IMG/VR virus record: IMGVR_UViG_3300032242_002717
Span: 23,402 to 87,401 of that record
Origin: a virus
DNA length: 64,000 nucleotides
Reading direction: 5' to 3' (one strand)
Shown: piece after piece, positions 36,241 to 45,035 of the stretch
Numbering within the stretch: the stretch's first letter is position 1
Layout: each line of letters starts with the position of its first letter
The notes under the pieces: model-generated
Told to the model about the DNA's origin: nothing
Databases searched by the model: none
The model's input: only the letters and a program-made list of their open reading frames with translations
Translations under genes and position numbers: made by a program

Positions 36241-37197
36241 ATGCTATCAATTGAAGATTGTGTCAGCAGTGCTGACACAATCAGATCTCTTGGCTACAAC
36301 CCAATCGCCTCTTGTCCGGTACACAATCACCCATGCTACGGCTACAAGCAAGACAAACAAGAGGGGCAACCTAAAAGCAAGTTTGATTCGCTTGCGAAAA
36401 GGGCAATGCCTTGCGGCGAAAAGCAAACCAATATTCAGGTAGCAACAGGGCTAGCATGGAAGCTAGTCGTGCTTGACCTGGATGGACCTTCGTCGCTTGC
36501 TATCTGGAAGTATTGGCTTGCCCTGGATGGTCGAATCGACCTATTGACATGGGTTGTCCAGACTCCAAGGGGAGGCCAGCAGTGGTGGTTTCACTGTGAG
36601 GAGTCAGTCCCTTACTCAATAATCTGGAAAGATGAGGAAGGGGGACATTCCTTGATTGAAGTCTTGGGCGAAGACCGACTGGCAAAAATACCGCCAAGCG
36701 TCAAAGAGGTCAACGGAGAGTTTGTTCCATACAAATGGGTGGTTGGTCCTGAAGACACTCCGAGGCCAGCGCAGATGCCTTCATGGTTAATAAGTAAAGC
36801 TATGTCAAGCTTTGCGGCAAAAAAACCTGAAAAGCCTGCATTGTTAGTTCGGAAAGAAGGGCCAATGAAAACATCGAACTTCAGGTATGAGTGGAGGTCG
36901 GTCCTTGACGCAATACCCAGTTCCGAGCGGCTCTCGTTGGCCATGTCTTGGGGATTAAAAACGGCTACAAGTACTGCAAACAGTAGTGGTTTTGTCAAAT
37001 GCCATTCTTTTTGTAGAGAGGACTCTAATCCGAGTGCATATCTAAACTTGAACACTGGGTACTACTCAGATTTTGGGAGCGAAGGGCATAGACTGACGTT
37101 GTTTGAACTTGGCGCGGCACTTGGAGTGTATGCGTCTTGGATGGATGCGGTGAACGACCTGGGACACGTTTACAATGCCGTTGGAGCAAACGCATGA
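36241..37197 (+). CDS. Prim-pol type DNA primase with zinc finger
   Basis: A 318-residue primase-polymerase of the AEP superfamily. Motifs are VVLDLDG with the catalytic acidic pair (near residue 78), TPRGGQQWWFHC with the His motif (near 108), and VLGEDRLAKIPPSV. Near residue 260 a CHC2-like finger is visible (CHSFCREDSNPSAYLNLNTG). It likely makes primers for phage replication. It starts 12 bases after the annealing gene. Confidence 0.75.
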   Translation: MLSIEDCVSSADTIRSLGYNPIASCPVHNHPCYGYKQDKQEGQPKSKFDSLAKRAMPCGEKQTNIQVATGLAWKLVVLDLDGPSSLAIWKYWLALDGRIDLLTWVVQTPRGGQQWWFHCEESVPYSIIWKDEEGGHSLIEVLGEDRLAKIPPSVKEVNGEFVPYKWVVGPEDTPRPAQMPSWLISKAMSSFAAKKPEKPALLVRKEGPMKTSNFRYEWRSVLDAIPSSERLSLAMSWGLKTATSTANSSGFVKCHSFCREDSNPSAYLNLNTGYYSDFGSEGHRLTLFELGAALGVYASWMDAVNDLGHVYNAVGANA

Positions 37198-38138
37198 GCA
37201 TTGCAGAAATAAGGGAAACGCAAGAGGTTCTAACTCACGGCGAGATGGTCACGCTGGAGAGCCTTGAGCAATTCATTACTCTTAACATGAGTACGGCACT
37301 TCAGGTTGCCGAAGCTCTAAAGAAGATTCACGACGAAAAACTTTATCGGGGAACGCACTCGTCCTTTAATCAATATGTTAAGGACAGGTTCGGAATCCAG
37401 AAGGCACATGCCTATCGCATGATTTATGCCGGTCGAACAATCGAAGACCTGTCTGGGCATCCCGTTGCTCCAGAAAGCGAATTTCAGATTCGCCCACTCG
37501 CAAACCTAGACCCTGGACTCAAGGTTGAGATCTGGGATCAGGCTGTTGCCGAGGCGGGTGGAGAACAGCCCAAACCGGCAGACATTAAAAAGAAAGTCGA
37601 GGAGATCAAAAACAAGAAGCCTACGGCACTTTCGCCTTCTCATGTAGATGCGGCAATAGCTGGCGACGACGACGAGCGTGCGGCTATTAGTGCCGAAGGT
37701 TCCATGTCCGATCCTGTGGTCACAGATGTTGTCGGCGAAGAAGAAAACGAAGAACTCGATATGCATGCGGTATTAGCTTCAATACCAGTCAGGGAAAAGC
37801 TTTCAAGGCGATGCAGGGAAGGTTTTGATATTGACGTACTTGCATATCTTAAGTTCAACGAGACTTCTTCGTCCTCGATCAGAAAGATCTTTCTTGAATC
37901 TGACAAGTCGAGACCAACAGGAGTCAAGCAGGGAGTGTTTGTTGGCAGGCTCTACTCTATTCATCGATTCCCTCATCCAAGGCCAGGAATCAATTCGGCT
38001 GGAAGGCAAGAGAGTGGCTGGCTTGCATGTCTTGATTGCCTTGATAGGCTTGAGCAGGTAAGCACTGGCTACATGCGTGGGACCACTAATGACTGCTTGA
38101 GTTGCAGAGGTCGCGGATACACGATCCCCGGAGCTTGA
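37194..38138 (+). CDS. Putative DNA-binding protein with C-terminal CxxC pairs
   Basis: A 314-residue protein starting in an ATGA overlap with the primase. The N-terminal 90 residues are helical, with SSFNQYVKDRFGIQKAHAYR, a ParB/KorB-like or phage DNA-binding pattern. A charged linker follows. The C-terminal region holds CLDCLDRL and CLSCRGRGY, likely a zinc site. Helicase follows two bases later, so a replication-initiation or loader role is plausible but unproven. Confidence 0.5.
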   Translation: MSIAEIRETQEVLTHGEMVTLESLEQFITLNMSTALQVAEALKKIHDEKLYRGTHSSFNQYVKDRFGIQKAHAYRMIYAGRTIEDLSGHPVAPESEFQIRPLANLDPGLKVEIWDQAVAEAGGEQPKPADIKKKVEEIKNKKPTALSPSHVDAAIAGDDDERAAISAEGSMSDPVVTDVVGEEENEELDMHAVLASIPVREKLSRRCREGFDIDVLAYLKFNETSSSSIRKIFLESDKSRPTGVKQGVFVGRLYSIHRFPHPRPGINSAGRQESGWLACLDCLDRLEQVSTGYMRGTTNDCLSCRGRGYTIPGA

Positions 38139-38139
38139 A

Positions 38140-39828
38140 ATGAAAACCAACCCAACAAGAGACGACATTCAAGCCGAGATGGTTCAGTCGGTGATACGAG
38201 AGTGGCAATCTGGCAAGAAGACGATCATTCACGCTGCCACCGGAACAGGAAAGACTATTACGGCTGCAAAGCTAGTCAAGGAGACCAACAGTCTCGGCAA
38301 GTGCCTTTTTATTGCGGACATGAGAAGGCTTGTGGAGCAAACTGAGGACAAATTTCACCGATGGGGTGTTGTCACAGCTGTCGAAATGGGAGATAGGAAC
38401 GCAAAGGACTCCATGGCCCTATTGGGTGGAGTCGATGCGGTCATCGCCACAAGACAAACTCTTTCTAGCCCAACTCGGCTTGCGAAATGGAACCCTCATG
38501 AATTTACTCGTGGGATTATCGATGAATGTCAGATGTCTTCATCTGATAGCATTCGCCTTATCATGTCTTATTTCAAAGGCATCACGAACTGGGTGGGACT
38601 ATCGGCAACTCCATACAGGTCTGATGGCAAAGCCCTTGTTCCCGACATATTTGATTCCATCGCCTACCACTATCCACTCAAAGACTATCCTGACGGCAGG
38701 CCGGGAGCTATCTCGAACGGACATCTCGCGCCCGTGAAAATGGTCGAGTGCAATGTTGGAATCAATTTAAAAGGTCTCAAGAAGACCATGACAAAATACG
38801 GAAAGGACTACAGCCAACAAGAGCTTGAAGACAGAATCTCAAAACATGTCGATAAAATGGCAAATGCCGCAAGAATGGAGATCAAACGCCTGGGAATCAG
38901 GAAGGCACTCCACTTCACCCCAGACGTTAAGACGGCGTTGGCCTTTGAATCGGCTTACACTGCCATCGGGTTGCGTGCAAAGGCTATCTACGGCGACCAC
39001 AAGGAGCCTGAAGAGATATTCAGGCAGTTCGACGAGGACGAACTCGATGTACTGGTGGGATGTCAGATGTTCAACGTGGGAGTGGATTTCCCTTCGTGTG
39101 ACTGCGTAATCATGGGTAGGCCAACCAAAAGTCACGTTCTGGCCTGGCAGCAACTTGGTCGAGTCACAAGGGTGTCGCCCGAGACCGGCAAGCAGGTGGG
39201 ATATTGCATTGGTTTTGGTTGGGACTGTGATGACGAGGGTCCGGTATCCACCCTTGATTTGTTTTTTGAAGATGAGCCAGATCCACGACTTGGAGAGATT
39301 GGACGGCAGATCGCCAGGGGCATGGAAGATTTTGACCCTCTGCAAGTTCTTGAACAGGCAAAAAAGATAAGAGAAAAGGAACTAGAGGACGAGGAGCGAA
39401 AGGCAAAGGCGAGAGAAGCAAAGGAAAAGGCTCAAGAAGAAAACCGCATTAAGCTCAGGATCGCCGCGAGAGAAAGGTCAGTGTCTTACCGCAGAAGGGA
39501 GCTAGACCCTCTTGGTGTCGCACTTTCATCAGCTGTTCAACAACCTGCAAACATGGCACCGAGGGAATCTATCGATGGGTCAGTCAAAAAAGTCTTGGAG
39601 CAGTTTGGCATCCATGACACTCGTTCTCTTTCTCCTAGCCAAGCCATGCACGCGATAGAATTTTGGAGTGATAGAGAATTTCGCAAAATGGCCACCTACG
39701 GTCAGGTCAAGTTCCTGATGAAACAGGGATATAGCGAAAAAGAAGTATTGAAGATGTCTCGTCAAGAAGCCGACCGCGCGGTCGGCATGCGGTTCGCAAA
39801 GTTCAAACAAGATAGGAGCGTTTCGTGA
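38140..39828 (+). CDS. SF2 DEAD/DEAH-type helicase
   Basis: A 562-residue ATP-driven helicase. Walker A ATGTGKT (residues 34-40), the DECQ box in GIIDECQMS, SATP (motif III) and QLGRVTR (motif VI) are all visible. The C-terminal 170 residues are a charged helical region and a small extra domain. It is most like phage Ssl2/UvsW-type helicases in overall size and order. It lies between the prim-pol group and the sliding clamp. Confidence 0.85.
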   Translation: MKTNPTRDDIQAEMVQSVIREWQSGKKTIIHAATGTGKTITAAKLVKETNSLGKCLFIADMRRLVEQTEDKFHRWGVVTAVEMGDRNAKDSMALLGGVDAVIATRQTLSSPTRLAKWNPHEFTRGIIDECQMSSSDSIRLIMSYFKGITNWVGLSATPYRSDGKALVPDIFDSIAYHYPLKDYPDGRPGAISNGHLAPVKMVECNVGINLKGLKKTMTKYGKDYSQQELEDRISKHVDKMANAARMEIKRLGIRKALHFTPDVKTALAFESAYTAIGLRAKAIYGDHKEPEEIFRQFDEDELDVLVGCQMFNVGVDFPSCDCVIMGRPTKSHVLAWQQLGRVTRVSPETGKQVGYCIGFGWDCDDEGPVSTLDLFFEDEPDPRLGEIGRQIARGMEDFDPLQVLEQAKKIREKELEDEERKAKAREAKEKAQEENRIKLRIAARERSVSYRRRELDPLGVALSSAVQQPANMAPRESIDGSVKKVLEQFGIHDTRSLSPSQAMHAIEFWSDREFRKMATYGQVKFLMKQGYSEKEVLKMSRQEADRAVGMRFAKFKQDRSVS

Positions 39829-40934
39829 GGATTTCTGTTGCCAGGAAACTTTTTGAGGAAGCGTTGTCTTCTTCTGGGATGGTAGTCTCTAAGAGTTCGC
39901 CAAGGGTAAGCATTCAGTGTGTCCTGATTGAATGCGAAGATTCATGCATGACGATTACTGGTACAAATTTGAATTACTGGGTAGAAAAAACCATTCCCGC
40001 TGAATGCGAAAATGGGTCATTTCTTGTTCAGCACGATAGGTTACTGGCCGCTGTCAGATCAATAAAGAGTGGGGACGTTGTCACATTAGAATATGACAAC
40101 GATTTACAGTTGCTCAAAGTCAAATGCGGGAAAGCCAAGTGGGAGTTTGCGTGCGTTGACCCTTCCGAGTTTCCCAGGCCAAAACGAATCAACGATGAAG
40201 GGGTTTTTGTTTTAAGCTCGGAGTATCGAAACGCTATCAAGAAAACAGCGTTTGCAGCAGAAATCGAAACGACACAATACGCACTTCAGGCAGTGGCTCA
40301 TTTTGCGGACCATTTTGGAGTCTCTCTTGTCGCCACAGACGGGAGAAGGCTTAGTAAATGCTTTGCAACTTGCGGGTGGAAAACCGAATCACAGGTTCCA
40401 GTTCTTGTCCCGGCTTCAGTAATGAAGACCATAGAAAAGATCTCAGCTTCGATAGACGGATCAGATTTGATATGCGTCTCTTTTGATGCGTCAACAGTAT
40501 GTTTTTCTTTTGCAAGCACCAAGGTAACAAGCAGAACACAGGAAGGAAAGTTTCCGCAAAACTGGAGCCTGATCCTTCCAGGTTCTGATCCGATTGCAAA
40601 GGTTTCCGTGCCTGCCGATGAGCTAAAGGCGAGCCTTGACGCAACCAGAGTCACGACCGACAAGCTCTCCAGTGCCGTAGACTTTACAGTTGGAGAGCAT
40701 ATCGAGATATCATCTAAAGATGAGACAGGGTCTTCCGCAATAGCCCTGACCTGCGATGTCGAATGGCAAGTTGAGAAAACACCATTCGTTATTAGGGTTT
40801 CTCCAAGCTATATGTCCGATATCGCGTCCGTTTTCCCTGGAGAGATGATTGAAATAGCATTCTATGGAAGCGATAAGCAAGTCGTTGTCAACGGAGCAAA
40901 CGGATTTGTCGGCGTTGTGATGCCTCTCGGATAG
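39825..40934 (+). CDS. dnaN: DNA polymerase III sliding clamp (beta subunit)
   Basis: A 369-residue clamp that would encircle DNA and tether a polymerase. The three-domain pattern is visible. Domain 1 carries FLVQHDRLLAAVRSIKSGDV. Domain 2 carries FAAEIETTQYALQAVAHF and LVATDGRRLSKC. The last domain ends in ANGFVGVVMPLG in place of the usual VMPM(R/L). Length equals cellular DnaN. GTG 39825 overlaps the helicase stop. No DNA polymerase gene is present in the window, so the clamp probably serves the host polymerase or one encoded outside. Confidence 0.88.
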   Translation: MRISVARKLFEEALSSSGMVVSKSSPRVSIQCVLIECEDSCMTITGTNLNYWVEKTIPAECENGSFLVQHDRLLAAVRSIKSGDVVTLEYDNDLQLLKVKCGKAKWEFACVDPSEFPRPKRINDEGVFVLSSEYRNAIKKTAFAAEIETTQYALQAVAHFADHFGVSLVATDGRRLSKCFATCGWKTESQVPVLVPASVMKTIEKISASIDGSDLICVSFDASTVCFSFASTKVTSRTQEGKFPQNWSLILPGSDPIAKVSVPADELKASLDATRVTTDKLSSAVDFTVGEHIEISSKDETGSSAIALTCDVEWQVEKTPFVIRVSPSYMSDIASVFPGEMIEIAFYGSDKQVVVNGANGFVGVVMPLG

Positions 40935-40962
40935 CGTAATATTTCAGTAAATCCTATGAAAT

Positions 40963-40994
40963 AAAAAAAGCAAGCGGATTCGCTTGCTTTTTTT
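40963..40994. terminator. Bidirectional rho-independent terminator after dnaN
   Basis: A perfect 14-bp stem A7-GCAAGCG (40963-40976), loop GATT, then CGCTTGC-T7 (40981-40994). It has T-runs on both strands and lies 28 bases after the clamp stop. Confidence 0.9.
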
Positions 40995-41076
40995 ATTTGG
41001 TTGCTATTGTGTTGCTGGCAACTTCGTGATAACTTTATTCATGTCGTTTAAATCAAACTCTTCAGCAGGACGCAAA

Positions 41077-41349
41077 ATGGAGACAAGGCATAGACTCAGT
41101 TTTCAGGAGGTTTTTGATCGTTTTGGGTTTGAGTTTGGCAGTTTGGTGGCATCGTGTTGGTTTGTGATCCAAGACATGATTACTCAAGCCCAATCAGACG
41201 GATTAGGCGACGACAAAATTCATGAGCTTATCGAACAAGAGATTGCTTACCATCGATCTGTTTTTCCGAAAGATTCAGAGCGGTCTGCGTCCGCCTTCTC
41301 TTTAATTACAGAAGATGTTTTACCTGATCTTCGCAAAAGAAAAAAATAA
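41077..41349 (+). CDS. Small helical hypothetical protein
   Basis: A 90-residue protein, first gene after the terminator. ATG 41077 follows a CAGGA site; ATG 41041 is an alternative. It is helical and acidic, with SFQEVFDRFGFEFGSLVASC at its start. It overlaps the nuclease gene by one base. No family recognised. Confidence 0.5.
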   Translation: METRHRLSFQEVFDRFGFEFGSLVASCWFVIQDMITQAQSDGLGDDKIHELIEQEIAYHRSVFPKDSERSASAFSLITEDVLPDLRKRKK

Positions 41350-41804
41350 TGGGCCGATCAAGAATATCAAGGAAAGAAGCGGATCGACTGATTGCTGGCC
41401 AAGATGTTCCTGCTCAGACCGTGTTTCCAACTGTCGCTGGAATGGACTCGCAGTCGGCACAATACTCTCTGATTTTATCAGCCAGAAAGAAAAGAGGTGA
41501 AATTCAAAGCTTTGAATACGAAACGCACTTGATCTTGCTTTCCTCGAAGTTCAATTGCCATTACAGGCCGGATTTCGTTGTCAGGCTTGCAAATGGAGAA
41601 ATTGAATATCACGAATGCAAATCAAGGCCAAACAGTCACGGCCTTGTCAAGACATTCTGGGCGGCGGAACTCTTCGACGGGCACACATGGGTCATTGCGA
41701 CACCCAAAAAAGGCAAAAAAAAGGGCCAGGTTTCCTTTCTGACCAAAAGGTTCCAGGCAAACCCATCGGGTAGAAAGCATGTTCAAAGAGGAGAGAACAA
41801 ATGA
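41349..41804 (+). CDS. DUF1064-like PD-(D/E)XK nuclease
   Basis: A 151-residue protein. The core FEYETHLILL and YRPDFVVRLANGEIEYHECK has the acidic-ExK spacing of PD-(D/E)XK nucleases, as in DUF1064 phage proteins. These probably cut branched DNA in recombination. The C-terminus is very basic. It overlaps both neighbours by a few bases. The substrate is inferred from the family. Confidence 0.65.
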   Translation: MGRSRISRKEADRLIAGQDVPAQTVFPTVAGMDSQSAQYSLILSARKKRGEIQSFEYETHLILLSSKFNCHYRPDFVVRLANGEIEYHECKSRPNSHGLVKTFWAAELFDGHTWVIATPKKGKKKGQVSFLTKRFQANPSGRKHVQRGENK

Positions 41805-42430
41805 GCCTGACCGGCGAAAGACGCGAAAACAAGAACTTGCAACTCATCAGAGATTTCCAGTCTGGAAATGAAGATGCTCTTGAGGAGTTCATCGAAATTA
41901 ACATGCCCGCAATACTTAGGCGAGTTAAGAACACCTCATGGTTTTACAATAGATCAAGCCATGACAAGCGGGAGATTGTCGAGGGTGCAAAAATCGGTTT
42001 ATGGAAAACCATGCGAGATTTTCGATTCGATGCCGGGGCCAAAGTTTCGACGTTTATGGTTTGGAAGATTCGTGGCGAGATTAGCCATGTCCGACCGGGT
42101 AGGACAATTGTAATCCCCGTCAAGTCCAAGACCAGCATAACCGAGGTCTCAATCGAATCCGCCAAGCACCTTGAGTTCCTGGCGATAGATCAGGACTACC
42201 AAGACATTGAGAGAAAAGAGGCAGTGTCTATGGTTCTTGCAAAACTTCGCTCCAAGGACAGGCACGTCTTGGCTCTTCGGTTTGGCCTTGATGGCAAAGG
42301 CGAGAGGACACTCCTACAGATTGCCAATCACTATGGTGTCAGTAAGGAGAGAGCCAGGCAGATTACAAAAAACGCGCTGTCTAATGCAAGAGATGCGATG
42401 GAACTGATTGGAGGTGTCGCATGCGTTTGA
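41801..42430 (+). CDS. Sigma-70 family sigma factor, copy 2
   Basis: A 209-residue sigma factor. Region 2 shows EIVEGAKIGLWKTMRDFRFD and KVSTFMVWKIRGEISH. Region 4 is typical (VLALRFGLDGKG, then LLQIANHYGVSKERARQITK). No region 1 or long region 3 is present. It differs clearly from the sigma at 26164 and is located in the early or replication operon, so it may serve a different time in the infection. Confidence 0.8.
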   Translation: MSLTGERRENKNLQLIRDFQSGNEDALEEFIEINMPAILRRVKNTSWFYNRSSHDKREIVEGAKIGLWKTMRDFRFDAGAKVSTFMVWKIRGEISHVRPGRTIVIPVKSKTSITEVSIESAKHLEFLAIDQDYQDIERKEAVSMVLAKLRSKDRHVLALRFGLDGKGERTLLQIANHYGVSKERARQITKNALSNARDAMELIGGVACV

Positions 42431-42933
42431 CCAACCTGGATCTCAAGATTTTCTATGCGTTCAAAGACGAGTACGAAGCGAACACTCTCCAGTATCCGAG
42501 AATAGCGGTACTGGAAAATAAAACCAAAATGTCATACGAGGAAATAGAAAAAAGACTTTCTTTTTTCAGGACAAGCGGCGTGATCGACGAATCGTCGCTT
42601 CAGCTTTCCAGGCAAGACAAGGGAGGCTCAATTTCATCTGGAACCATTGGGTTTAACCTTCCCGAGCTTCCGAAGTTTGATGTTCCTTCTAGCGCCACAA
42701 AGGATGAGATCAAGGTTCTGAGGTGCGCTCAGTTGCTGTACCCTTACGGTGGCCCCTGCGATTACTCGAAAATCATGGAAAGAAGTAAGCTTTCTTTTTC
42801 AAGGTTTGAGTCTGCACGCCTTTCGCTTGGAGACAAGCGATTATGGATTTGGTGCAAGCCACGGCAAAAGCATTTTGTGCCAGAGTGGAATTACTCGCCG
42901 ACAGTTCACAAGCGAGTGGTCGAAAAATCATGA
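42421..42933 (+). CDS. Hypothetical protein with possible winged helix
   Basis: A 170-residue protein overlapping the sigma gene by 10 bases. The first 60 residues (NKTKMSYEEIEKRLSFFRTS) and the segment near 120 (YSKIMERSKLSFSRFESARL) look like two winged-helix-type units. It may be a transcription or replication factor, but no family is recognised. Confidence 0.5.
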   Translation: MRLTNLDLKIFYAFKDEYEANTLQYPRIAVLENKTKMSYEEIEKRLSFFRTSGVIDESSLQLSRQDKGGSISSGTIGFNLPELPKFDVPSSATKDEIKVLRCAQLLYPYGGPCDYSKIMERSKLSFSRFESARLSLGDKRLWIWCKPRQKHFVPEWNYSPTVHKRVVEKS

Positions 42934-43793
42934 GTAAACACATGCTTGCCCGAGGGGATGCCGTAAGGCTTCCTCTCGGGGATCGGTCGGTTGATCTGGT
43001 GATAGGGTCTCCGCCTTATCTCGCTGCTCGTCTTTACCTTGAAAACGGGAAAGATCTTGGAATTGCCCGCGACTGCGAAAGCTGGATCGCCTGGATGCTG
43101 CAAGTCACAAAAGAGTCTCTTCGGGTCAGCAGGGGAGCAGTAATCTGGGTCGTCGCCTCAAGCACGATCAACAGATGCTATCAACCCGCGCCTGAAGGTC
43201 TTCTTTATAGGTGGTGGCAAGAGTCTGGTTCTCTTTACCGTCCTGTGATTTGGAAGCGAAACGGCATTCCAGGTTCGGGCGGAGATCAGTGGTTTCGAGG
43301 AGACACAGAATACTGCCTCTGCTTTAAACGAGATGGAAAGCTTCCATGGTCGGACAATACATCTTGTGGCAAGCCGCCAAAGCACCGACCTGGCGGCAAG
43401 GTCAGTCACAGGCTCAAAGATGGATCGCGTGCCTATGAGAAAGGCACGGTTTGGAGACAGCCCGCAATTTCCAACCCTGGAAACCTCCTGGACACAGGAG
43501 CTACAGGAGGAGGGCATCTTGGCCATCCTCTGGCCCACGAAAACGAAGCTCCGTATCCAGTTGAAGTTCCTGACTTCTTTATACGATCTCTATGCCCGCC
43601 AGGAGGCGTGGTGCTTGACCCGTTCAGCGGTTCAGCGACAACAGTTGATGCGGCGAACAGGGCTGGCAGGAACGGAATTGGCTTGGATTTGCGGCAAAGC
43701 CAATGTCTTCTAGGAACCAAAAGGATTGAAAACCCGATTCAAGTTAAGTCGTCCAGGCCAAGGACACTGATGGAGATTTTTGAAAATGAGTGA
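42930..43793 (+). CDS. N4-cytosine or N6-adenine DNA methyltransferase
   Basis: A 287-residue methylase of the beta class: catalytic motif IV SPPY (residues 30-33) precedes the SAM-binding motif VLDPFSGSATT near residue 243. Modification of phage DNA against host restriction is the likely role. No restriction enzyme gene is adjacent. It starts in an ATGA overlap. Confidence 0.85.
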   Translation: MSKHMLARGDAVRLPLGDRSVDLVIGSPPYLAARLYLENGKDLGIARDCESWIAWMLQVTKESLRVSRGAVIWVVASSTINRCYQPAPEGLLYRWWQESGSLYRPVIWKRNGIPGSGGDQWFRGDTEYCLCFKRDGKLPWSDNTSCGKPPKHRPGGKVSHRLKDGSRAYEKGTVWRQPAISNPGNLLDTGATGGGHLGHPLAHENEAPYPVEVPDFFIRSLCPPGGVVLDPFSGSATTVDAANRAGRNGIGLDLRQSQCLLGTKRIENPIQVKSSRPRTLMEIFENE

Positions 43794-44361
43794 ATGCCTC
43801 AAGGACATATTTATCGAGACCACGTCTGGTCAGACATTTTATCTGTTTGATCCAGACCCTTCCTCCATCGACCTTGAAGACATTGTTACCTCGCTTGAAA
43901 GAATCCCGAGATATTGCGGACACGGAAAAGTGGCATGGTCCGTACTCGCTCATAGCGTCTGTGTGGCAAAAATGGTTCCGCAACAATACAAGATGACCGC
44001 TTTGTTGCATGACGCTACAGAGGCTTACATTCACGATATTTCCAGGCCCCTTAAAAGCACCAAGATGTTCGATAATTACAGAAAACTTGAGCATAAGATC
44101 TGGTTGACCATAGCGAAAAAGTTTGGTTGCCACGAGGTTATTCCCGAGTGTGTGCATGCAGCAGACAACGCAATTACTTGGTACGAGGTTCAGATGCTAA
44201 TGCATCGACCTCTTGGCCCTTGGTGGAACAAATACAAACACTACGCCGACATGTTTGCCAAGCCTGAAGCGATGGAAAGCCTGGCTGGAAACTCGGGATT
44301 AGCAAGAGAGGCTTTTATGATTGAGTTTTCTCGATTACAGGCAATATCGGGGGCCTTATGA
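43786..44361 (+). CDS. HD-domain phosphohydrolase (YfbR-like)
   Basis: A 191-residue enzyme with the HD pattern: RYCGHGKVAWSVLAHSVCVA, then ALLHDATEAYIHDISRPLK and a final Asp near AADNAI. Relatives remove phosphate from deoxynucleoside monophosphates. It stands beside dNMP kinase and dUTPase genes, supporting a role in nucleotide pools. ATG 43786 has GGAG upstream. Confidence 0.75.
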   Translation: MSECLKDIFIETTSGQTFYLFDPDPSSIDLEDIVTSLERIPRYCGHGKVAWSVLAHSVCVAKMVPQQYKMTALLHDATEAYIHDISRPLKSTKMFDNYRKLEHKIWLTIAKKFGCHEVIPECVHAADNAITWYEVQMLMHRPLGPWWNKYKHYADMFAKPEAMESLAGNSGLAREAFMIEFSRLQAISGAL

Positions 44362-45035
44362 GTGACGACAGATTGATCATAGTCGGAGTCTGCGGAAGCG
44401 TTTATTTGGAAGACGGTCTTAGATTGGGATCTGCTGGAAGCGGAAAGGATGCGTTTGCAGATCAGGCTTGCATTGAATTTGGTTTCATGAAGATCGGACT
44501 TGGTGATGGCGTCAAGTCGTCTTTTGACGATATCGATCAACGCGAAAGAAGTTTGACTAAAGAACTGGGCGAAAATGGCATTTCCACAAGGAACGCCTGG
44601 CAGGTTCTTGGTACGGAATGCAGGCATCGAAGTCAAAACAAGACGCTATGGAGTTCTCTTGCTATCGCCAAGATTTCCTACCTGGCTTTTCAGCACCCCG
44701 TCCGCCGAACTCGATTCATCATTCCAGACATGAGGTTTCTGGAGGAGCAGCAAGAGTTTTTGAGGTGGTGCGCTCTTGAGAACGCAGTTTTTTGCCTAGT
44801 TGAAGTAAGAAGAACTTTGAAGAATGCGTCTCGTTCCTACAATGTCAAGGAAGGGATGCACTCTAGTGAGACCGAAACAAAAAAACTCAAGCCAACGATT
44901 GTCGTTGAAAACATTGGCGGACTTTCGGAATTACACAGGCTTTCCTCTACAGTCATTTCAGGCTTAATTCACGATCCCTCCGAATGCGAAAGGTGGATGC
45001 AGGTTGCTAGTCAAAGTGAAGAAACTAAGTCATGA
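44358..45035 (+). CDS. Deoxynucleoside monophosphate kinase-like P-loop protein
   Basis: A 225-residue protein with Walker A GSAGSGKD near residues 24-31, then FGFMKIGLGDGVK, and RFIIPDMRFLEEQ with the acidic pair. This matches phage dNMP kinases that raise dNTP supply. The P-loop strand carries an insertion before the loop (VCGSVYLEDGLRLGS). It overlaps the neighbours at both ends. Confidence 0.7.
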   Translation: MSDDRLIIVGVCGSVYLEDGLRLGSAGSGKDAFADQACIEFGFMKIGLGDGVKSSFDDIDQRERSLTKELGENGISTRNAWQVLGTECRHRSQNKTLWSSLAIAKISYLAFQHPVRRTRFIIPDMRFLEEQQEFLRWCALENAVFCLVEVRRTLKNASRSYNVKEGMHSSETETKKLKPTIVVENIGGLSELHRLSSTVISGLIHDPSECERWMQVASQSEETKS

